A stretch of 64,000 nucleotides of DNA from Tatumella sp. JGM118 (GTDB lineage Bacteria; Pseudomonadota; Gammaproteobacteria; Enterobacterales; Enterobacteriaceae). Shown in pieces: positions 48,495 to 59,345 of the stretch. The notes beneath the pieces were generated by a model. That model did no database searches and was not told the origin of the DNA. It worked only from the letters and a program-made list of their open reading frames with translations. The stretch is from assembly GCF_018257515.1 (NCBI RefSeq), contig NZ_JAERJR010000007.1, positions 92,112 through 156,111 on the forward strand, in the 5' to 3' direction. Made by a program: the position numbers and the translations under genes. The stretch's first letter is position 1; every line of letters begins with the position of its first letter.

Positions 48495-48940
48495 CTCTGG
48501 CACGTTCCGGTCAGCAGGATCACCGATGCCGCCCCCGCATCAACCGCCGGTAGCGGTATTCACCCACGATGGGATGCCGGCAAAACCAACACAGGGCGGG
48601 CCATGCAAAAAATTAGCGGGCACTGCAGGCCCCCGGTTCGCCAGTCACCGGTGGTCCGGCCCTGCGTTATCTGTCAGAGCCCCTCAGCAGACCACGGAGA
48701 TCTGCTGCCAAACCGTAAATACGGTCACCGGGTTGCCGGGATAACGGCAGAGGGTAAGCGACGGACCGTTTATTCTTTGAAGGTAAGACAGGACAGAGGA
48801 TGCTCTGGCGGGAGTATAACGGGCTTCACCGTAAGAAGCCCTTCGGAATAATGTCAGCCGGGAATGGCAGGAACAGCCAGCCTGTGCTGGCGGTGCCTCC
48901 GCTAACCTCCCCGGCCGTCATCGCAGGCCGGAGTCAGAGA
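48495..48940. other. Gene-free interval between bioA and pgl
   Basis: About 445 nt; E. coli has ybhB and other genes here. No conserved protein is visible in any frame I can read. A GC hairpin (48911-48931, CCGGCC/GGCCGG) lies after the pgl stop on the minus strand without a U-tract. Confidence 0.4.
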
Positions 48941-49939
48941 CTAAGCCACCGCCGGCGAATAGAGCGTCACCCACATCGGGCCCTGGCCAACCGCATAGCG
49001 GTTAAGAGGCGTGAGCAGGCCATTCTGCTGAGAAATGGCATAGACTTCGATATGATGCGATTTTTGCCCGGCAGCAATCACAAACCTGCCTTCACCGTCA
49101 ATATTAAAGCCACGGGGCTGTGTTTCTGTCGGCTGGTGTCCTTCAATGGTCAGGACTGCACCGTCTGCGCTGACAGAGAATACGGTGATGGTACTGCTGG
49201 TACGGTCACAGGCATAAAGAAAGCGGCCATCCGGGGTCAGATGGATATCCGCCGCCCAGCGCGTCTCATCGAAATCATCAGGCATCATATCCAGAGTCTG
49301 CACGGTTTCTGCGCCCTGCGGGGTCAGTTTTAAGACGCTGACCGTGCTGTCGAGTTCATTCACCAGATAGGCATAGCGCCCGGCCGGATGAAACGCCATA
49401 TGACGTGGGCCGGCACCGGCGACTGTAGGGATCTCTGCGCTGGCAGGCTCGGTCAGCTGATGTTCACTGTTCCAGCGGAAAGCACAGACGCGATCCTGCT
49501 TCAGGGCCGGAGCAAACAGCAGAGCATCATCGTTGCTGATATTCGTGGAGTGACAACCCTCCAGCCCGCTGATCACCTGACTCACGTCCTGCGGCAATCC
49601 CTGACCATCGAGCGGAGTGACACTGATTAACCCGTCATGATAAAACGCGGTGAACAGAGCGTTACCCTGGTGGTCGGTGGAAAGATGGGTCGGGCTGCCC
49701 GGAAGTGCCGCCTGACCGGCTTCGGTCAGACGCCCTTCCGCGCCAATATGATAAGCGATAACGCGAAATTCGGGACGCACACCCACATAAAGCACCGGCT
49801 TATCCGGATGAACGACCATAGGCTGTACCTGCCCGTTGACATCAATCACCTGCAATAAAGTCAACGCTCCTGCCTCAGAGAGTTGCCAGACATGAATTTG
49901 CTGACTTTCGGGGCTGGCGGTATAAATAACTTGTTGCAT
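48941..49939 (-). CDS. pgl: 6-phosphogluconolactonase
   Basis: Seven-bladed beta-propeller lactonase of the pentose phosphate pathway (YbhE type). 332 residues (E. coli 331). Motifs: [19 protein letters not shown] start, [54 protein letters not shown] and [12 protein letters not shown]. Stands alone on the minus strand and diverges from ybhA. Confidence 0.94.
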   Translation of the reverse strand: MQQVIYTASPESQQIHVWQLSEAGALTLLQVIDVNGQVQPMVVHPDKPVLYVGVRPEFRVIAYHIGAEGRLTEAGQAALPGSPTHLSTDHQGNALFTAFYHDGLISVTPLDGQGLPQDVSQVISGLEGCHSTNISNDDALLFAPALKQDRVCAFRWNSEHQLTEPASAEIPTVAGAGPRHMAFHPAGRYAYLVNELDSTVSVLKLTPQGAETVQTLDMMPDDFDETRWAADIHLTPDGRFLYACDRTSSTITVFSVSADGAVLTIEGHQPTETQPRGFNIDGEGRFVIAAGQKSHHIEVYAISQQNGLLTPLNRYAVGQGPMWVTLYSPAVA

Positions 49940-50095
49940 GTATTCTCCTTACCTGGAATATGTCTTTTTCGGGTTTACCCCACTCTATCGCAATATGCCA
50001 GAGCAAAAAATGATTTATTGATGCCCTCTTTTTTGGTAGCCCCTTCGTGACCGGGTTAAACTCTGTGAAACACATCATCTGCAGGTACAGATTTT

Positions 50096-50914
50096 ATGAG
50101 CTATCGCGTTATTGCCCTCGATCTGGACGGGACGTTACTGAATTCCGCAAAAACTATCCTGCCGGAAACCCTGGAAGCGCTTCACAAAGCACAGCAGTCC
50201 GGCGTCGAAATTATTCTTGCCACCGGCCGTCATCACAGTGCAATTCATCCGTTTTATCAGGCACTGCAGTTAACCACTCCGGCGGTCTGTTGCAACGGTA
50301 CCTATCTGTATGATTATCCTCAGCAGCGGGTGTCAGACAATGATCCTATGACTGCCGATCAGGCAGAGCTGATCATCCGCAGCCTGGAGGCATACAATAT
50401 TACGGGCCTGCTGTATGCGGATGATGCCATGCTTTACCAGCAACCTACCCCGCACGTCATTCGTACACGGGCATGGGGCGAAACCCTGCCGGAAGCACAG
50501 CGGCCGGTGTTCCGTCAGGTACCTTCACTGAGTGAGGCGGCACGTCAGGCTGAGCGGCTGTGGAAATTTGCCCTGTCTCATCAGGATAAACCGCAACTGG
50601 AGGCATTTGTGCAGCACATCACCGACGAAGCCGGCGTGACTTGTGAATGGTCCTGGGTGGACCAGGTCGATATCGCTCAGCAGGGGAACAGTAAAGGAAA
50701 ACGTCTGCAGCAGTGGCTGACCCGTCGGGGGTTTTCCATGCAGGATGTGATTGCGTTCGGTGATAACTATAATGACCTGAGTATGCTGGAAAGTGCCGGT
50801 CTTGGGGTGGCGATGGGGAATGCGGATGATGCAATTAAAGCCAGAGCCGATTGGGTGATTGGTGATAACGATCATCCGTCGATTGCCGGGGCAATCTATC
50901 AGAAGGTGTTATAA
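50096..50914 (+). CDS. ybhA: HAD phosphatase YbhA (pyridoxal phosphate phosphatase)
   Basis: Cof-type HAD hydrolase. E. coli YbhA dephosphorylates PLP and some sugar phosphates. Catalytic LDLDGTLL (residues 8-15), TGRH (about 42-45), Lys in GNSKGKRL and GDNYNDLSML at the C-terminal motif. 272 residues, E. coli length. Confidence 0.93.
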   Translation: MSYRVIALDLDGTLLNSAKTILPETLEALHKAQQSGVEIILATGRHHSAIHPFYQALQLTTPAVCCNGTYLYDYPQQRVSDNDPMTADQAELIIRSLEAYNITGLLYADDAMLYQQPTPHVIRTRAWGETLPEAQRPVFRQVPSLSEAARQAERLWKFALSHQDKPQLEAFVQHITDEAGVTCEWSWVDQVDIAQQGNSKGKRLQQWLTRRGFSMQDVIAFGDNYNDLSMLESAGLGVAMGNADDAIKARADWVIGDNDHPSIAGAIYQKVL

Positions 50915-50970
50915 GGCCGCGCGGTTTACAGAGGCGGCCTGCCCCCTGCGGACAGGTCGCATCGTGTCAA

Positions 50971-51129
50971 TCAGTGGGTCGTCGAATGAGACGCCTGGTC
51001 ATCATTACGACGGGAACCTGAAATCAGGTTAAACAACTCACCCAGTGCATAAATTAATCCCAGAATCAGGGCCGTTACAACCGGCACCATAATAATGGCC
51101 ATCAACAGGCTTTGCAGCAGTTCCAGCAT
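50971..51129 (-). CDS. acrZ: AcrAB-TolC efflux accessory protein AcrZ
   Basis: Single-span helical protein that binds AcrB and tunes drug export. 52 residues (E. coli 49). [30 protein letters not shown] matches the E. coli helix almost residue for residue. ATG 51129 has GAGG 5 nt upstream; an upstream frame extension is ignored. In E. coli acrZ lies beside modA-modE. Confidence 0.93.
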   Translation of the reverse strand: MLELLQSLLMAIIMVPVVTALILGLIYALGELFNLISGSRRNDDQASHSTTH

Positions 51130-51279
51130 ATGAACCTCAGTCTGTTTACAAAAGAGGTAGTTTATCGGCTGCCCCGACGAATGCCCATTGCTTTTTGTGC
51201 TTTTATATTTCATTACTCCCCGGCCGCTCGCCTGTTCCGCCGATGATACGCGTCAGGTGAACCCCGGAAAGGAATTATC

Positions 51280-52053
51280 ATGCAGGCAGATATCTCTCTG
51301 GTCATCCATCTCAGTAACAAACTGTTTGCCGACCCCCGGCGCATCAGGCTGCTGCTGGCCATCGAACAGACCGGCTCCATCACCCGGGGGGCCAGGCTGG
51401 CAGACATCAGCTACAAGACCGCCTGGGATGCGATTGATGCTATGAATACCCTGGCGGAACAGACCATTGTCGAACGGGTTGCCGGGGGGAAAGGCGGTGG
51501 CGGTGCCCACCTCACCGTCTATGGCCGACGGATGCTGCAGTTATATCAGTTACTGGAACAGATACAGCAGAAAGCGTTTGATGTGCTACAGGAAGACGGC
51601 CTGCCTCTGAACAGTCTGCTGGGTGCCATCTCCCGCTTTTCGCTACAAACCAGTGCCCGTAATCAGTTATTCGGTACCGTGGCCGATCGGCATACAGACG
51701 GTGTGCTGGAAACGATCACGGTATTACTGGGTGATCAAAAGACCCGTGTGCAGGTGACGATTACCCACGGGAGTGGTGAACGGTTACAACTGACACCGGA
51801 TAAAGAGGTGCTGGTACTGATTAAGGCGCGCTGGCTGAACGTCCATCACCGCCCGACGACGCAGGAAAATCAGTTTCCGGTCACGATTTCCGCTATCACC
51901 CCCGGCCCCGCCGGGTCCGAAATTCTGATGCAACTAGCAAATGGCGAGGCGCTCTGCGCCACTCTGCCGCCCGGAGACACTGGTTTTACCGCCGGCCAGT
52001 CCGCCTGGGCCAGTTTTGATGCCGCCAATGCCTTGCTGGCCAGCCTGAATTAA
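51280..52053 (+). CDS. modE: Molybdate-responsive regulator ModE
   Basis: Dimeric regulator that, with molybdate bound, represses modABC and activates moa and molybdoenzyme genes. N-terminal winged helix (KLFADPRRIRLLLAIEQTGSITRGARLADISYKTAWDAIDAMN, with the ERVAGGKGGGGAHLT wing) and two C-terminal mop/TOBE domains with the TSARNQLFGTV segment. 257 residues (E. coli 262). AGGA lies upstream. modF follows; modABC, which in E. coli diverge from modE, are absent here. Confidence 0.94.
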   Translation: MQADISLVIHLSNKLFADPRRIRLLLAIEQTGSITRGARLADISYKTAWDAIDAMNTLAEQTIVERVAGGKGGGGAHLTVYGRRMLQLYQLLEQIQQKAFDVLQEDGLPLNSLLGAISRFSLQTSARNQLFGTVADRHTDGVLETITVLLGDQKTRVQVTITHGSGERLQLTPDKEVLVLIKARWLNVHHRPTTQENQFPVTISAITPGPAGSEILMQLANGEALCATLPPGDTGFTAGQSAWASFDAANALLASLN

Positions 52054-52149
52054 TCTTCGCGGTGACGATAATCGCGTAACCTGAACGTTTGACATCCGCC
52101 AGTCTGCCGGATACAACTGTGTAAAACAGTGCGTAAAATGGTATACAAC

Positions 52150-53625
52150 ATGGCATCATTGCATATTTCGCAAGGCTCATTCCGTTTAGGTAAACACCGG
52201 ACGCTTGAGATTGAACAACTGAATATCCGCGCCGGTGAGAGCTGGGCGTTTGTCGGCACTAATGGCAGCGGGAAATCATCACTGGCCAAAGCCATTGCCG
52301 GGGAGTTGCCGCCGGAAAGGGGTGAACTGACCGGCGACTTCCAGAGGGTGACCCGGTTGTCACTGGAACAGCTTTCGCGACTGGTGGCCGATGAGTGGCA
52401 ACGCAGTAATACCGATCTGTTCAGTGAAGGGGAGAACGATCAGGGGCGGTTAACCCGCGAAATTATCATGGACAGTGTGCAGGATGAGGCCCGTTGCCTG
52501 CAACTGAGCGACCTGCTGGGGATCCGGTCTCTGCTGGATCGCCCCTTTAAATTTCTGTCCACCGGGGAAACCCGTAAAACCCTCCTCTGCCAGGCACTGA
52601 TGGCCGGGCCGGATCTGCTGGTGCTCGATGAACCCTTCGATGGCCTGGATGTGCTTTCCCGGCAGAATCTGACCCGGTTACTGAACAGTCTGTATATGCA
52701 GGGGACGACGTTAGTTCTGGTACTGAATCGTTTCGAAGATATTCCGGAATTTATTGATCATGTCGGTGTTCTGGCAGAATGCACCCTGAGCTATACCGGC
52801 CCCCGTCAGCAGGTGCTGGCAGAGGCGCTGGTCGCCCAGCTGGCGCACAGTGAGAATCTGAGCTCCGTGGCCTTACCCCCGCCGGATAACCCCGCCACGC
52901 TGCACAGTGATCAGGACGTGATCCCCCCGGTTATTCTGCGTAATGGCCGGGTCTCGTGGGAAGATAAACCGGTGATTGATGGTCTTAACTGGCAGGTCAG
53001 TCCGGGAGAGCACTGGCAGATTATCGGGCCGAATGGGGCAGGTAAGTCAACCCTGCTTAGCCTGATCACCGGTGACCATCCGCAGGGCTACAGCAATGAT
53101 CTGACATTATTTGGTATCCGCCGTGGCAGCGGTGAAACTATCTGGGATATTAAACAGCATATCGGGTATGTCAGCAGCAGCCTGCATCTGGAATACCGGG
53201 TCAGTGCGTCGGTGAGAACCGTCATTCTGTCCGGTTTCTTTGACTCTATCGGCTTATATGAAGCGGTATCTGACCGGCAGCAGCAACTCACCACCGGATG
53301 GCTGGCGTTACTGGGCATGAATAATGCTCTGGGGGATGCACCCTTCCACAGTTTGTCCTGGGGACAGCAACGTTTAGTGCTGATTGTCAGGGCGCTGGTC
53401 AAACATCCGCGATTGTTGATTCTGGATGAGCCCTTACAGGGACTGGATGCGATTAACCGGCAACTGGTTCGGCGGTTCATCAATATCCTGATCGGTGAGG
53501 GGCGTACGCAATTACTGTTTGTCTCCCACCATGCCGAAGATGCCCCGGACTGTATTACCCACCGTCTGAGCTTTGTGGCTGACGGACAACGCTACACTTA
53601 TCTGCAGGAGACATTGGCTTCCTGA
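52150..53625 (+). CDS. modF: ModF, tandem ABC ATPase of the molybdenum locus
   Basis: Cytosolic protein with two ABC domains; role in molybdate metabolism is assumed from operon context. Walker A loops GTNGSGKS and GPNGAGKS, signatures LSTGETRK and LSWGQQR, Walker B LLVLDEPFDGLD and LLILDEPLQGLD. ATG 52150 gives MASLHISQGSF, close to the E. coli start MSSLQILQG, and 491 residues (E. coli 490); the GTG seven codons upstream is less likely. 96 nt after modE, likely co-transcribed. Confidence 0.93.
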   Translation: MASLHISQGSFRLGKHRTLEIEQLNIRAGESWAFVGTNGSGKSSLAKAIAGELPPERGELTGDFQRVTRLSLEQLSRLVADEWQRSNTDLFSEGENDQGRLTREIIMDSVQDEARCLQLSDLLGIRSLLDRPFKFLSTGETRKTLLCQALMAGPDLLVLDEPFDGLDVLSRQNLTRLLNSLYMQGTTLVLVLNRFEDIPEFIDHVGVLAECTLSYTGPRQQVLAEALVAQLAHSENLSSVALPPPDNPATLHSDQDVIPPVILRNGRVSWEDKPVIDGLNWQVSPGEHWQIIGPNGAGKSTLLSLITGDHPQGYSNDLTLFGIRRGSGETIWDIKQHIGYVSSSLHLEYRVSASVRTVILSGFFDSIGLYEAVSDRQQQLTTGWLALLGMNNALGDAPFHSLSWGQQRLVLIVRALVKHPRLLILDEPLQGLDAINRQLVRRFINILIGEGRTQLLFVSHHAEDAPDCITHRLSFVADGQRYTYLQETLAS

Positions 53626-53726
53626 CCCGGCGACGGCGGGAACCCCCTTCCCGTCGTTTTCTCATCCCTGTTATCCCCCACTCACCGGCACCGGCAAAAA
53701 TCGCTAAAAACAGAGTAATCCTTCTT

Positions 53727-53742
53727 GTGTAAACGTTTACAT
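53727..53742. promoter_or_regulatory. GalR/GalS operator upstream of galT
   Basis: GTGTAAACGTTTACAT fits the GalR/GalS consensus GTGNAANCGNTTNCAC at all but the last base. A -10-like TATACT (53770-53775) follows at a distance suited to repression. It lies about 90 nt before galT. Confidence 0.8.
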
Positions 53743-53832
53743 TGATCCACACTGATCGCCAATCCAGCCTATACTCTTTATCAGAGGCAGGCTTTTCTGA
53801 CCCTGTCGCCAGGCCATTCTCAGGAATATATT

Positions 53833-54876
53833 ATGTCTGAATTTAATCCGGTCGATCATCCGCACCGCCGCTTTAACCCGCTGACCGGTAAATGGATACT
53901 GGTTTCCCCGCATCGTGCTAAGCGTCCCTGGCAGGGGGCACAGGAAACGCCCTCAGAAGAAAAACTCCCCGCCCACGATCCGGACTGTTTTTTGTGTGCA
54001 GGTAACCCGCGTATCGGCGGAGAAAAAAATCCTGACTATACCGGTAGCTGGGTGTTTACCAATGATTTTGCCGCCCTGATGCCCGATACCCCGCAGGCCC
54101 CGGAAAACGGGGATCCTCTGCTGCGCTGTGAAAGTGCCCGCGGCACCAGCCGGGTGATCTGCTTTTCGCCGGATCACAGTAAAACGCTGCCGGAGTTATC
54201 CACTGACGCGATTGCGGAAGTTATCCGTACCTGGCAGGAACAGACCCGCGAACTGGGACAGTCATGGCCCTGGGTTCAGGTGTTCGAAAACAAAGGCGCC
54301 GCGATGGGATGCTCAAACCCCCATCCGCACGGTCAGGTCTGGGCTAACAGTTTCCTGCCCAATGAAGTGTTGCAGGAAGATCGTATGCAGCGCGAGTATT
54401 TTGAAAAACAGGGTTCCCCGCTGTTACTGGACTATGTCAGACGTGAACTGGCTGACGGACAACGGACTGTGGTGGAAACAGAGCACTGGCTGGCGGTGGT
54501 TCCCTGGTGGGCCGCCTGGCCTTTCGAGACCTTACTGCTGCCGAAAACCGCGGTCTTACGTCTGAACGAATTATCTGCGGCACAAAGCAGTGATCTGGCG
54601 ATGGCCCTGAAAAAACTGACTAGCCGCTATGATAACCTCTTCCGGTGCTCATTCCCCTATTCCATGGGCTGGCACGGCGCACCGTTTACCGGTGACTCTG
54701 ACCGTCACTGGCAATTACATGCCCATTTCTATCCGCCGCTATTGCGCTCGGCCACCGTGCGTAAATTTATGGTCGGTTATGAAATGCTGGCCGAGTCACA
54801 ACGGGACTTAACCCCGGAACAGGCTGCCGGACAATTACGGGCAGTGAGCGATATTCATTACAGGGAGGCAAACTGA
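53833..54876 (+). CDS. galT: Galactose-1-phosphate uridylyltransferase
   Basis: Second Leloir enzyme, moving UMP between UDP-glucose and galactose-1-phosphate. 347 residues (E. coli 348). Zinc/CxxC segment [12 protein letters not shown] and the catalytic HPH-Q in [10 protein letters not shown]. First gene of galTKM; galE, which leads the operon in E. coli, is absent at this site. Confidence 0.96.
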   Translation: MSEFNPVDHPHRRFNPLTGKWILVSPHRAKRPWQGAQETPSEEKLPAHDPDCFLCAGNPRIGGEKNPDYTGSWVFTNDFAALMPDTPQAPENGDPLLRCESARGTSRVICFSPDHSKTLPELSTDAIAEVIRTWQEQTRELGQSWPWVQVFENKGAAMGCSNPHPHGQVWANSFLPNEVLQEDRMQREYFEKQGSPLLLDYVRRELADGQRTVVETEHWLAVVPWWAAWPFETLLLPKTAVLRLNELSAAQSSDLAMALKKLTSRYDNLFRCSFPYSMGWHGAPFTGDSDRHWQLHAHFYPPLLRSATVRKFMVGYEMLAESQRDLTPEQAAGQLRAVSDIHYREAN

Positions 54877-54877
54877 T

Positions 54878-56026
54878 ATGCAACTACAGGAAACCACAGT
54901 CACTCTTTTCAGAGAGGCGTTTGGGTATTCGCCTGACCGCACGTTTCAGGCACCCGGTCGCGTTAATCTGATTGGTGAACATACGGACTATAACGATGGC
55001 TTCGTGCTCCCCTGCGCTATCGATTACCAGACGGTGATCAGTTGTGCCCGGCGTCAGGATAACCGGGTGCGGGTCATCGCTGCCGATTACGACAATGCGA
55101 TGGACGAGTTTTCTCTCGATGATCCGATAGTGCCGGTGCAGGAACCTATCTGGGCCAACTATATCCGGGGGGTATTCCGCCATTTGCGTCAGCGGCAGGA
55201 CGGATTCGGCGGCATGGACATGGTCATCAGCGGGAATGTGCCACAGGGGGCCGGGCTCAGTTCATCCGCCTCGCTGGAGGTGGTAACGGGAACGGCCATA
55301 CAGCAATTATGGGGACTGCCACTCACGCCGTCGGAGATCGCACTGATCAGTCAGGAAGCCGAGAACCAGTTTGTCGGATGTAACTGCGGCATTATGGATC
55401 AGATGATTTCCGCGCTGGGCAAACGGCATCATGCCCTGCTGCTGGATTGCCGTACTCTCGGGACGCGCGCCGTACCGATGCCGGAAAACGCGGCCGTGGT
55501 CATTATTAACTCTAATTTCAAACGCACTCTGGTGGGCAGTGAATATAACACCCGCAGAGAGCAATGTAATACCGGTGCCCGGTTGTTTAACCAGCCGGCT
55601 CTGCGCGATGTGACGCTTGCCCGGTTCAGCGCCGTCAGCGCAGATATCGATCCGGTCGTGGCGCGGCGCGTCCGCCATATTCTGACCGAGAATCAACGTA
55701 CCCTGGATGCTGCCGAAGCACTCAGCAAGGGTGATTTAGTCACTATGGGACGTCTGATGGCCGATTCTCACGCCTCAATGCGGGATGATTTTGAAATCAC
55801 GGTACCGCAGATAGACACGCTGGTCGAAATCGTGAAATCGGTGATCGGTGACGAAGGAGGTGTACGGATGACCGGGGGGGGATTTGGTGGCTGTGTGGTT
55901 GCGCTGATCCCTAAGCATAAGGTGGAAGAGGTCCGTAACGCCGTTGCCGGACAGTACGAAGCCAGAACCGGCATTAAAGAAACGTTTTATGTCTGTCATG
56001 CCTCAGAAGGAGCCGGCGAATGTTAA
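54878..56026 (+). CDS. galK: Galactokinase
   Basis: GHMP kinase phosphorylating galactose. 382 residues, E. coli length. Galactose-binding [20 protein letters not shown] loop [14 protein letters not shown], and C-terminal [13 protein letters not shown]. Starts 1 nt after galT and overlaps galM by 7 nt. Confidence 0.97.
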   Translation: MQLQETTVTLFREAFGYSPDRTFQAPGRVNLIGEHTDYNDGFVLPCAIDYQTVISCARRQDNRVRVIAADYDNAMDEFSLDDPIVPVQEPIWANYIRGVFRHLRQRQDGFGGMDMVISGNVPQGAGLSSSASLEVVTGTAIQQLWGLPLTPSEIALISQEAENQFVGCNCGIMDQMISALGKRHHALLLDCRTLGTRAVPMPENAAVVIINSNFKRTLVGSEYNTRREQCNTGARLFNQPALRDVTLARFSAVSADIDPVVARRVRHILTENQRTLDAAEALSKGDLVTMGRLMADSHASMRDDFEITVPQIDTLVEIVKSVIGDEGGVRMTGGGFGGCVVALIPKHKVEEVRNAVAGQYEARTGIKETFYVCHASEGAGEC

Positions 56027-57048
56027 CACACGACGCGTCAGGCCCCGACGGCATGCCGTTACGGGTGACGGTATTACGGAATGCCAATGGGATGGATGTC
56101 ACCTTTATGGATCTGGGGGCCACCTGGCTGTCCGCCAGAGTGCCTCTGAGCGATGGCAGTGTACGTGAAGCCCTTCTCGGATGCGCGACCCCTGCAGATT
56201 ATCTGCAGCAGTCGGCTTATCTGGGGGCCTGTGTGGGCCGTTATGCGAACCGGATTGCTCAGTCTTTTCTGACACGGACTCAGCATTCCCTGACCCCGAA
56301 CCAGCCTCCTCACCAGTTGCATGGCGGCCCGGAAGGGTTCAGCCACCGCCGCTGGCTGATAGTCAGTCAGTCCCCGACAGAGGTGCGTTATCGTCTGCAC
56401 TCCCCGGACGGGGATCAGGGGTTTCCCGGTAATCTGACGACAGAGGTGCACTATCAACTGACGGATGACAATGCATTGATCATTACCTATCAGGCTGAAA
56501 CGGATCAGCCCTGTCCGGTCGCGTTGACGAATCATGCCTATTTTAACCTTGATGCATGTCAAGGTGATGCCCGTCAACATCGGTTAAAAATAGAGGCAGA
56601 TCACTATTTACCGGTTACCCGTGAAGGTATTCCTGAACGCGGGTTACACCCGGTAGAGGGCACCGGGTTTGATTTTCGTCAGCCAAAAACGATCGCCGAT
56701 GATTTTCTGAAGGATACCGATCAGCAGACCGTCGGGGGATATGACCACGGCTATCTGCTCAGTCATCAGGGAAATCACTTAACAGAGGCGGCACGACTGT
56801 GGTCCGCGGATAATCAGCTGAGTCTGTCGGTCGCGACCTCAGCCCCGGCCTTACAATTCTACTCAGGGAATTTTTTAGACGGTACACCGGCACGTCAGGG
56901 AACCTGGCGGAATTATCAGGGGATCGCCCTGGAGACTGGGTTCCTGCCGGATTCGCCTAATCACCCTGAATGGCCGCAACCGGATTGCTGGTTACAGCCT
57001 GGTGAAAAACTGCACTCTGTCACCCGCTATCAGCTGATCCCTGCATAG
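56020..57048 (+). CDS. galM: Aldose 1-epimerase (galactose mutarotase)
   Basis: Converts beta- to alpha-galactose for GalK. 342 residues (E. coli 346). Catalytic His in [12 protein letters not shown] and Glu in [21 protein letters not shown] near residue 75. Last gene of the galTKM operon, start inside galK. Confidence 0.95.
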   Translation: MLTHDASGPDGMPLRVTVLRNANGMDVTFMDLGATWLSARVPLSDGSVREALLGCATPADYLQQSAYLGACVGRYANRIAQSFLTRTQHSLTPNQPPHQLHGGPEGFSHRRWLIVSQSPTEVRYRLHSPDGDQGFPGNLTTEVHYQLTDDNALIITYQAETDQPCPVALTNHAYFNLDACQGDARQHRLKIEADHYLPVTREGIPERGLHPVEGTGFDFRQPKTIADDFLKDTDQQTVGGYDHGYLLSHQGNHLTEAARLWSADNQLSLSVATSAPALQFYSGNFLDGTPARQGTWRNYQGIALETGFLPDSPNHPEWPQPDCWLQPGEKLHSVTRYQLIPA

Positions 57049-57198
57049 CCCGTTGACGAAATATACTGCGGACAACCCGCTCCGGACTTACACCGGCCGT
57101 TGTTTTCCGCTATGGTAAAGTCCTATTGTCCGGCCTGTCTCCGGCACAGACACAGTTTCCATAATCATAGAACGTTAAAAGCATTAAGGAGTTAAGCG

Positions 57199-57951
57199 AT
57201 GGCAGTAACTAAGCTTGTTCTGGTACGCCACGGCGAAAGTCAGTGGAATCAGGAAAACCGCTTTACCGGTTGGTACGATGTGGACCTGTCTGATAAAGGC
57301 CGCGAAGAAGCAAAGGCCGCAGGTAAATTACTGAAGAAAGAAGGTTTCAGTTTCGACTTCGCCTATACCTCTGTGCTTAAGCGTGCGATCCACACGCTGT
57401 GGAGTGTTCTCGACGAACTCGACCAGGTCTGGCTGCCGGTTGAAAAATCATGGCGTCTCAATGAGCGTCATTACGGTGCCTTACAGGGGCTGAATAAAGC
57501 GGAAACCGCCGAAAAATACGGTGATGAGCAGGTAAAACAATGGCGCCGTGGTTTTGCTGTGACTCCGCCGGAGCTGGAGCGCAGCGATGAACGTTTCCCG
57601 GGCCATGACCCGCGTTATGCTTCCCTGACCGAAGAGCAACTCCCGACCACAGAAAGCCTGGCACTGACCATTGAACGTGTGATCCCGTTCTGGGAAGACG
57701 CTATTCTGCCGCGCCTGAAAACCGGAGAGAAGGTGATTATCGCCGCACACGGTAACTCTCTGCGCGCGTTGATCAAATATCTGGATAAAATGTCTGAAGA
57801 TGAAATTCTGGAGCTGAATATCCCGACCGGTGTTCCTCTGGTGTATGAGTTTGATGAAAACTTTAAACCACTGAAACGTTACTATCTGGGTGATGCCGAT
57901 GAAATCGCAGCGAAAGCCGCGGCGGTGGCTAATCAGGGTAAAGCAAAATAA
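57199..57951 (+). CDS. gpmA: 2,3-bisphosphoglycerate-dependent phosphoglycerate mutase
   Basis: Glycolytic enzyme, cofactor-dependent type. 250 residues, E. coli length. The phosphohistidine motif is [18 protein letters not shown]; the second His is in [15 protein letters not shown]. The ribosome site is AAGGAG. Monocistronic with a strong terminator, in conserved order between gal and aroG. Confidence 0.97.
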   Translation: MAVTKLVLVRHGESQWNQENRFTGWYDVDLSDKGREEAKAAGKLLKKEGFSFDFAYTSVLKRAIHTLWSVLDELDQVWLPVEKSWRLNERHYGALQGLNKAETAEKYGDEQVKQWRRGFAVTPPELERSDERFPGHDPRYASLTEEQLPTTESLALTIERVIPFWEDAILPRLKTGEKVIIAAHGNSLRALIKYLDKMSEDEILELNIPTGVPLVYEFDENFKPLKRYYLGDADEIAAKAAAVANQGKAK

Positions 57952-57977
57952 TTTCTCAGGCCTCTGCAGGTTCTGAT

Positions 57978-58008
57978 AAAACGGCCGGATGCTCCGGCCG
58001 TTTTTTTT
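57978..58008. terminator. Terminator between gpmA and aroG
   Basis: ACGGCCGG / CCGGCCGT with a 5-nt loop, preceded by A3 and followed by eight T. It serves gpmA and, read from the other strand, may also serve aroG. Confidence 0.88.
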
Positions 58009-58017
58009 AACCCGGCA

Positions 58018-59070
58018 TTACTCTGCGCGACGGGTACGAACCGCTTGTGCAAGCTGCTGTAACACCTGTTCGGTAGCCTCCCATCCGATGCAGGCATCGG
58101 TGACACTCTGGCCATACACCAGTGTTCCGGCCTCCGGGCTCTGATTCCCTTCCACCAGATGACTTTCGATCATCACGCCCATAATGCTCTGATCCCCGCC
58201 GGCAATTTGTCCGGCAACATCCGTCGCCACTTCCAGTTGTTTCTGATACTGCTTAGAGCTATTGGCGTGGCTGAAATCGATCATGATTTTTGGATCCAGA
58301 CCGGCGCGGACTAATCCCTCACGGACCTCTGCCACATCAGACGCCCGGTAGTTCGGTGCTTTACCGCCACGCAGGATAATATGGCAGTCCTGGTTTCCGG
58401 AGGTTTCGACGATCGCTGAATGGCCATATTTAGTCACTGACAGGAAGCAGTGCCCCGCAGCGGCGGCATTAATCGCATCGATAGCGACTTTAATCGTACC
58501 GTCGGTACCGTTTTTAAACCCGACCGGGCAGGACAGTCCGGACGCCAGCTCACGATGCACCTGTGATTCGGTGGTGCGGGCACCGATAGCCCCCCAGCTC
58601 ATCAGATCTGCCAGATATTGCGGGGTGATCATATCCAGAAATTCACCGGCGGCTGGCAAGCCCGTATCATTAATGTCTGATAACAGTTTACGGGCAATTC
58701 TCAGACCCTCATTAATCCGGAAGCTGCCATCCATCTGCGGATCATTGATCAATCCTTTCCAGCCAACGGTGGTGCGAGGTTTTTCAAAATAGACACGCAT
58801 AACAATTTCCAGTTCACCCGACAGTTGCTGGCGCAACTTTCGTAATTTACTGGCATATTCCAGAGCCGCTTGCGGGTCATGGATTGAACAAGGACCGATC
58901 ACCACAAGCAAGCGATCATCCGTTCCCTGCAGAATCTTTTGGATGGCCTGACGGCATTCAAAAACCGTCGCCGCCGCCGCGTCAGAGGCCGGATACTTTT
59001 CCAGCAATGCTATTGGCGGGAGCAGTTCTTTAATCTCCCGAATCCTTAAATCGTCATTCTGGTAGTTCAT
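58018..59070 (-). CDS. aroG: 3-deoxy-7-phosphoheptulonate synthase, Phe-sensitive
   Basis: First step of the shikimate pathway. 350 residues, E. coli AroG length. MNYQNDDLRIREIKELLPP start, VIGPCSIHD, YFEKPRTTVGWKGLINDP, GARTTESQVHRELASGLSCPVGFKNGTDG and ESHLVEGNQ are diagnostic. Residues near the Phe site look normal. A TyrR-box-like sequence upstream is too weak to call. Confidence 0.96.
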   Translation of the reverse strand: MNYQNDDLRIREIKELLPPIALLEKYPASDAAAATVFECRQAIQKILQGTDDRLLVVIGPCSIHDPQAALEYASKLRKLRQQLSGELEIVMRVYFEKPRTTVGWKGLINDPQMDGSFRINEGLRIARKLLSDINDTGLPAAGEFLDMITPQYLADLMSWGAIGARTTESQVHRELASGLSCPVGFKNGTDGTIKVAIDAINAAAAGHCFLSVTKYGHSAIVETSGNQDCHIILRGGKAPNYRASDVAEVREGLVRAGLDPKIMIDFSHANSSKQYQKQLEVATDVAGQIAGGDQSIMGVMIESHLVEGNQSPEAGTLVYGQSVTDACIGWEATEQVLQQLAQAVRTRRAE

Positions 59071-59345
59071 AACGGTTCCAAAAAAAATGAATGTAGAAAA
59101 TCCCTATCACTCTAGCCTGCAGCGCGGTCAGAGTAAATTAGCTTTAACCTTGCTATTCTGCTCACTTTAAAGAAGATTGACTGTTAAACCACTCACAGGT
59201 GTTAAACAACCCCCCGGATGGCCCTGCCACCGCCACCCGGTCCGGGCAACCTATGCCATACTGATAACATCTTATTACAGGCTGTCTGGCGAGTCTTCAG
59301 GGCCGGACAGGGTAACAATAACCACCACCAGGATGAATTTTTCCT

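Noticed and set aside
48911..48931. GC hairpin after pgl
   Set aside because: No U-tract on the minus strand; not called as a terminator on its own.
48526..49333. Open frames on the + strand after bioA and over pgl
   Set aside because: They overlap pgl antisense or are short with no recognisable sequence; pgl on the minus strand is clearly the real gene.
59132..59149. TyrR-box-like sequence upstream of aroG (AGTAAA-N6-TTAACC)
   Set aside because: Three mismatches to TGTAAA-N6-TTTACA; too weak to call, although aroG is TyrR-controlled in E. coli.
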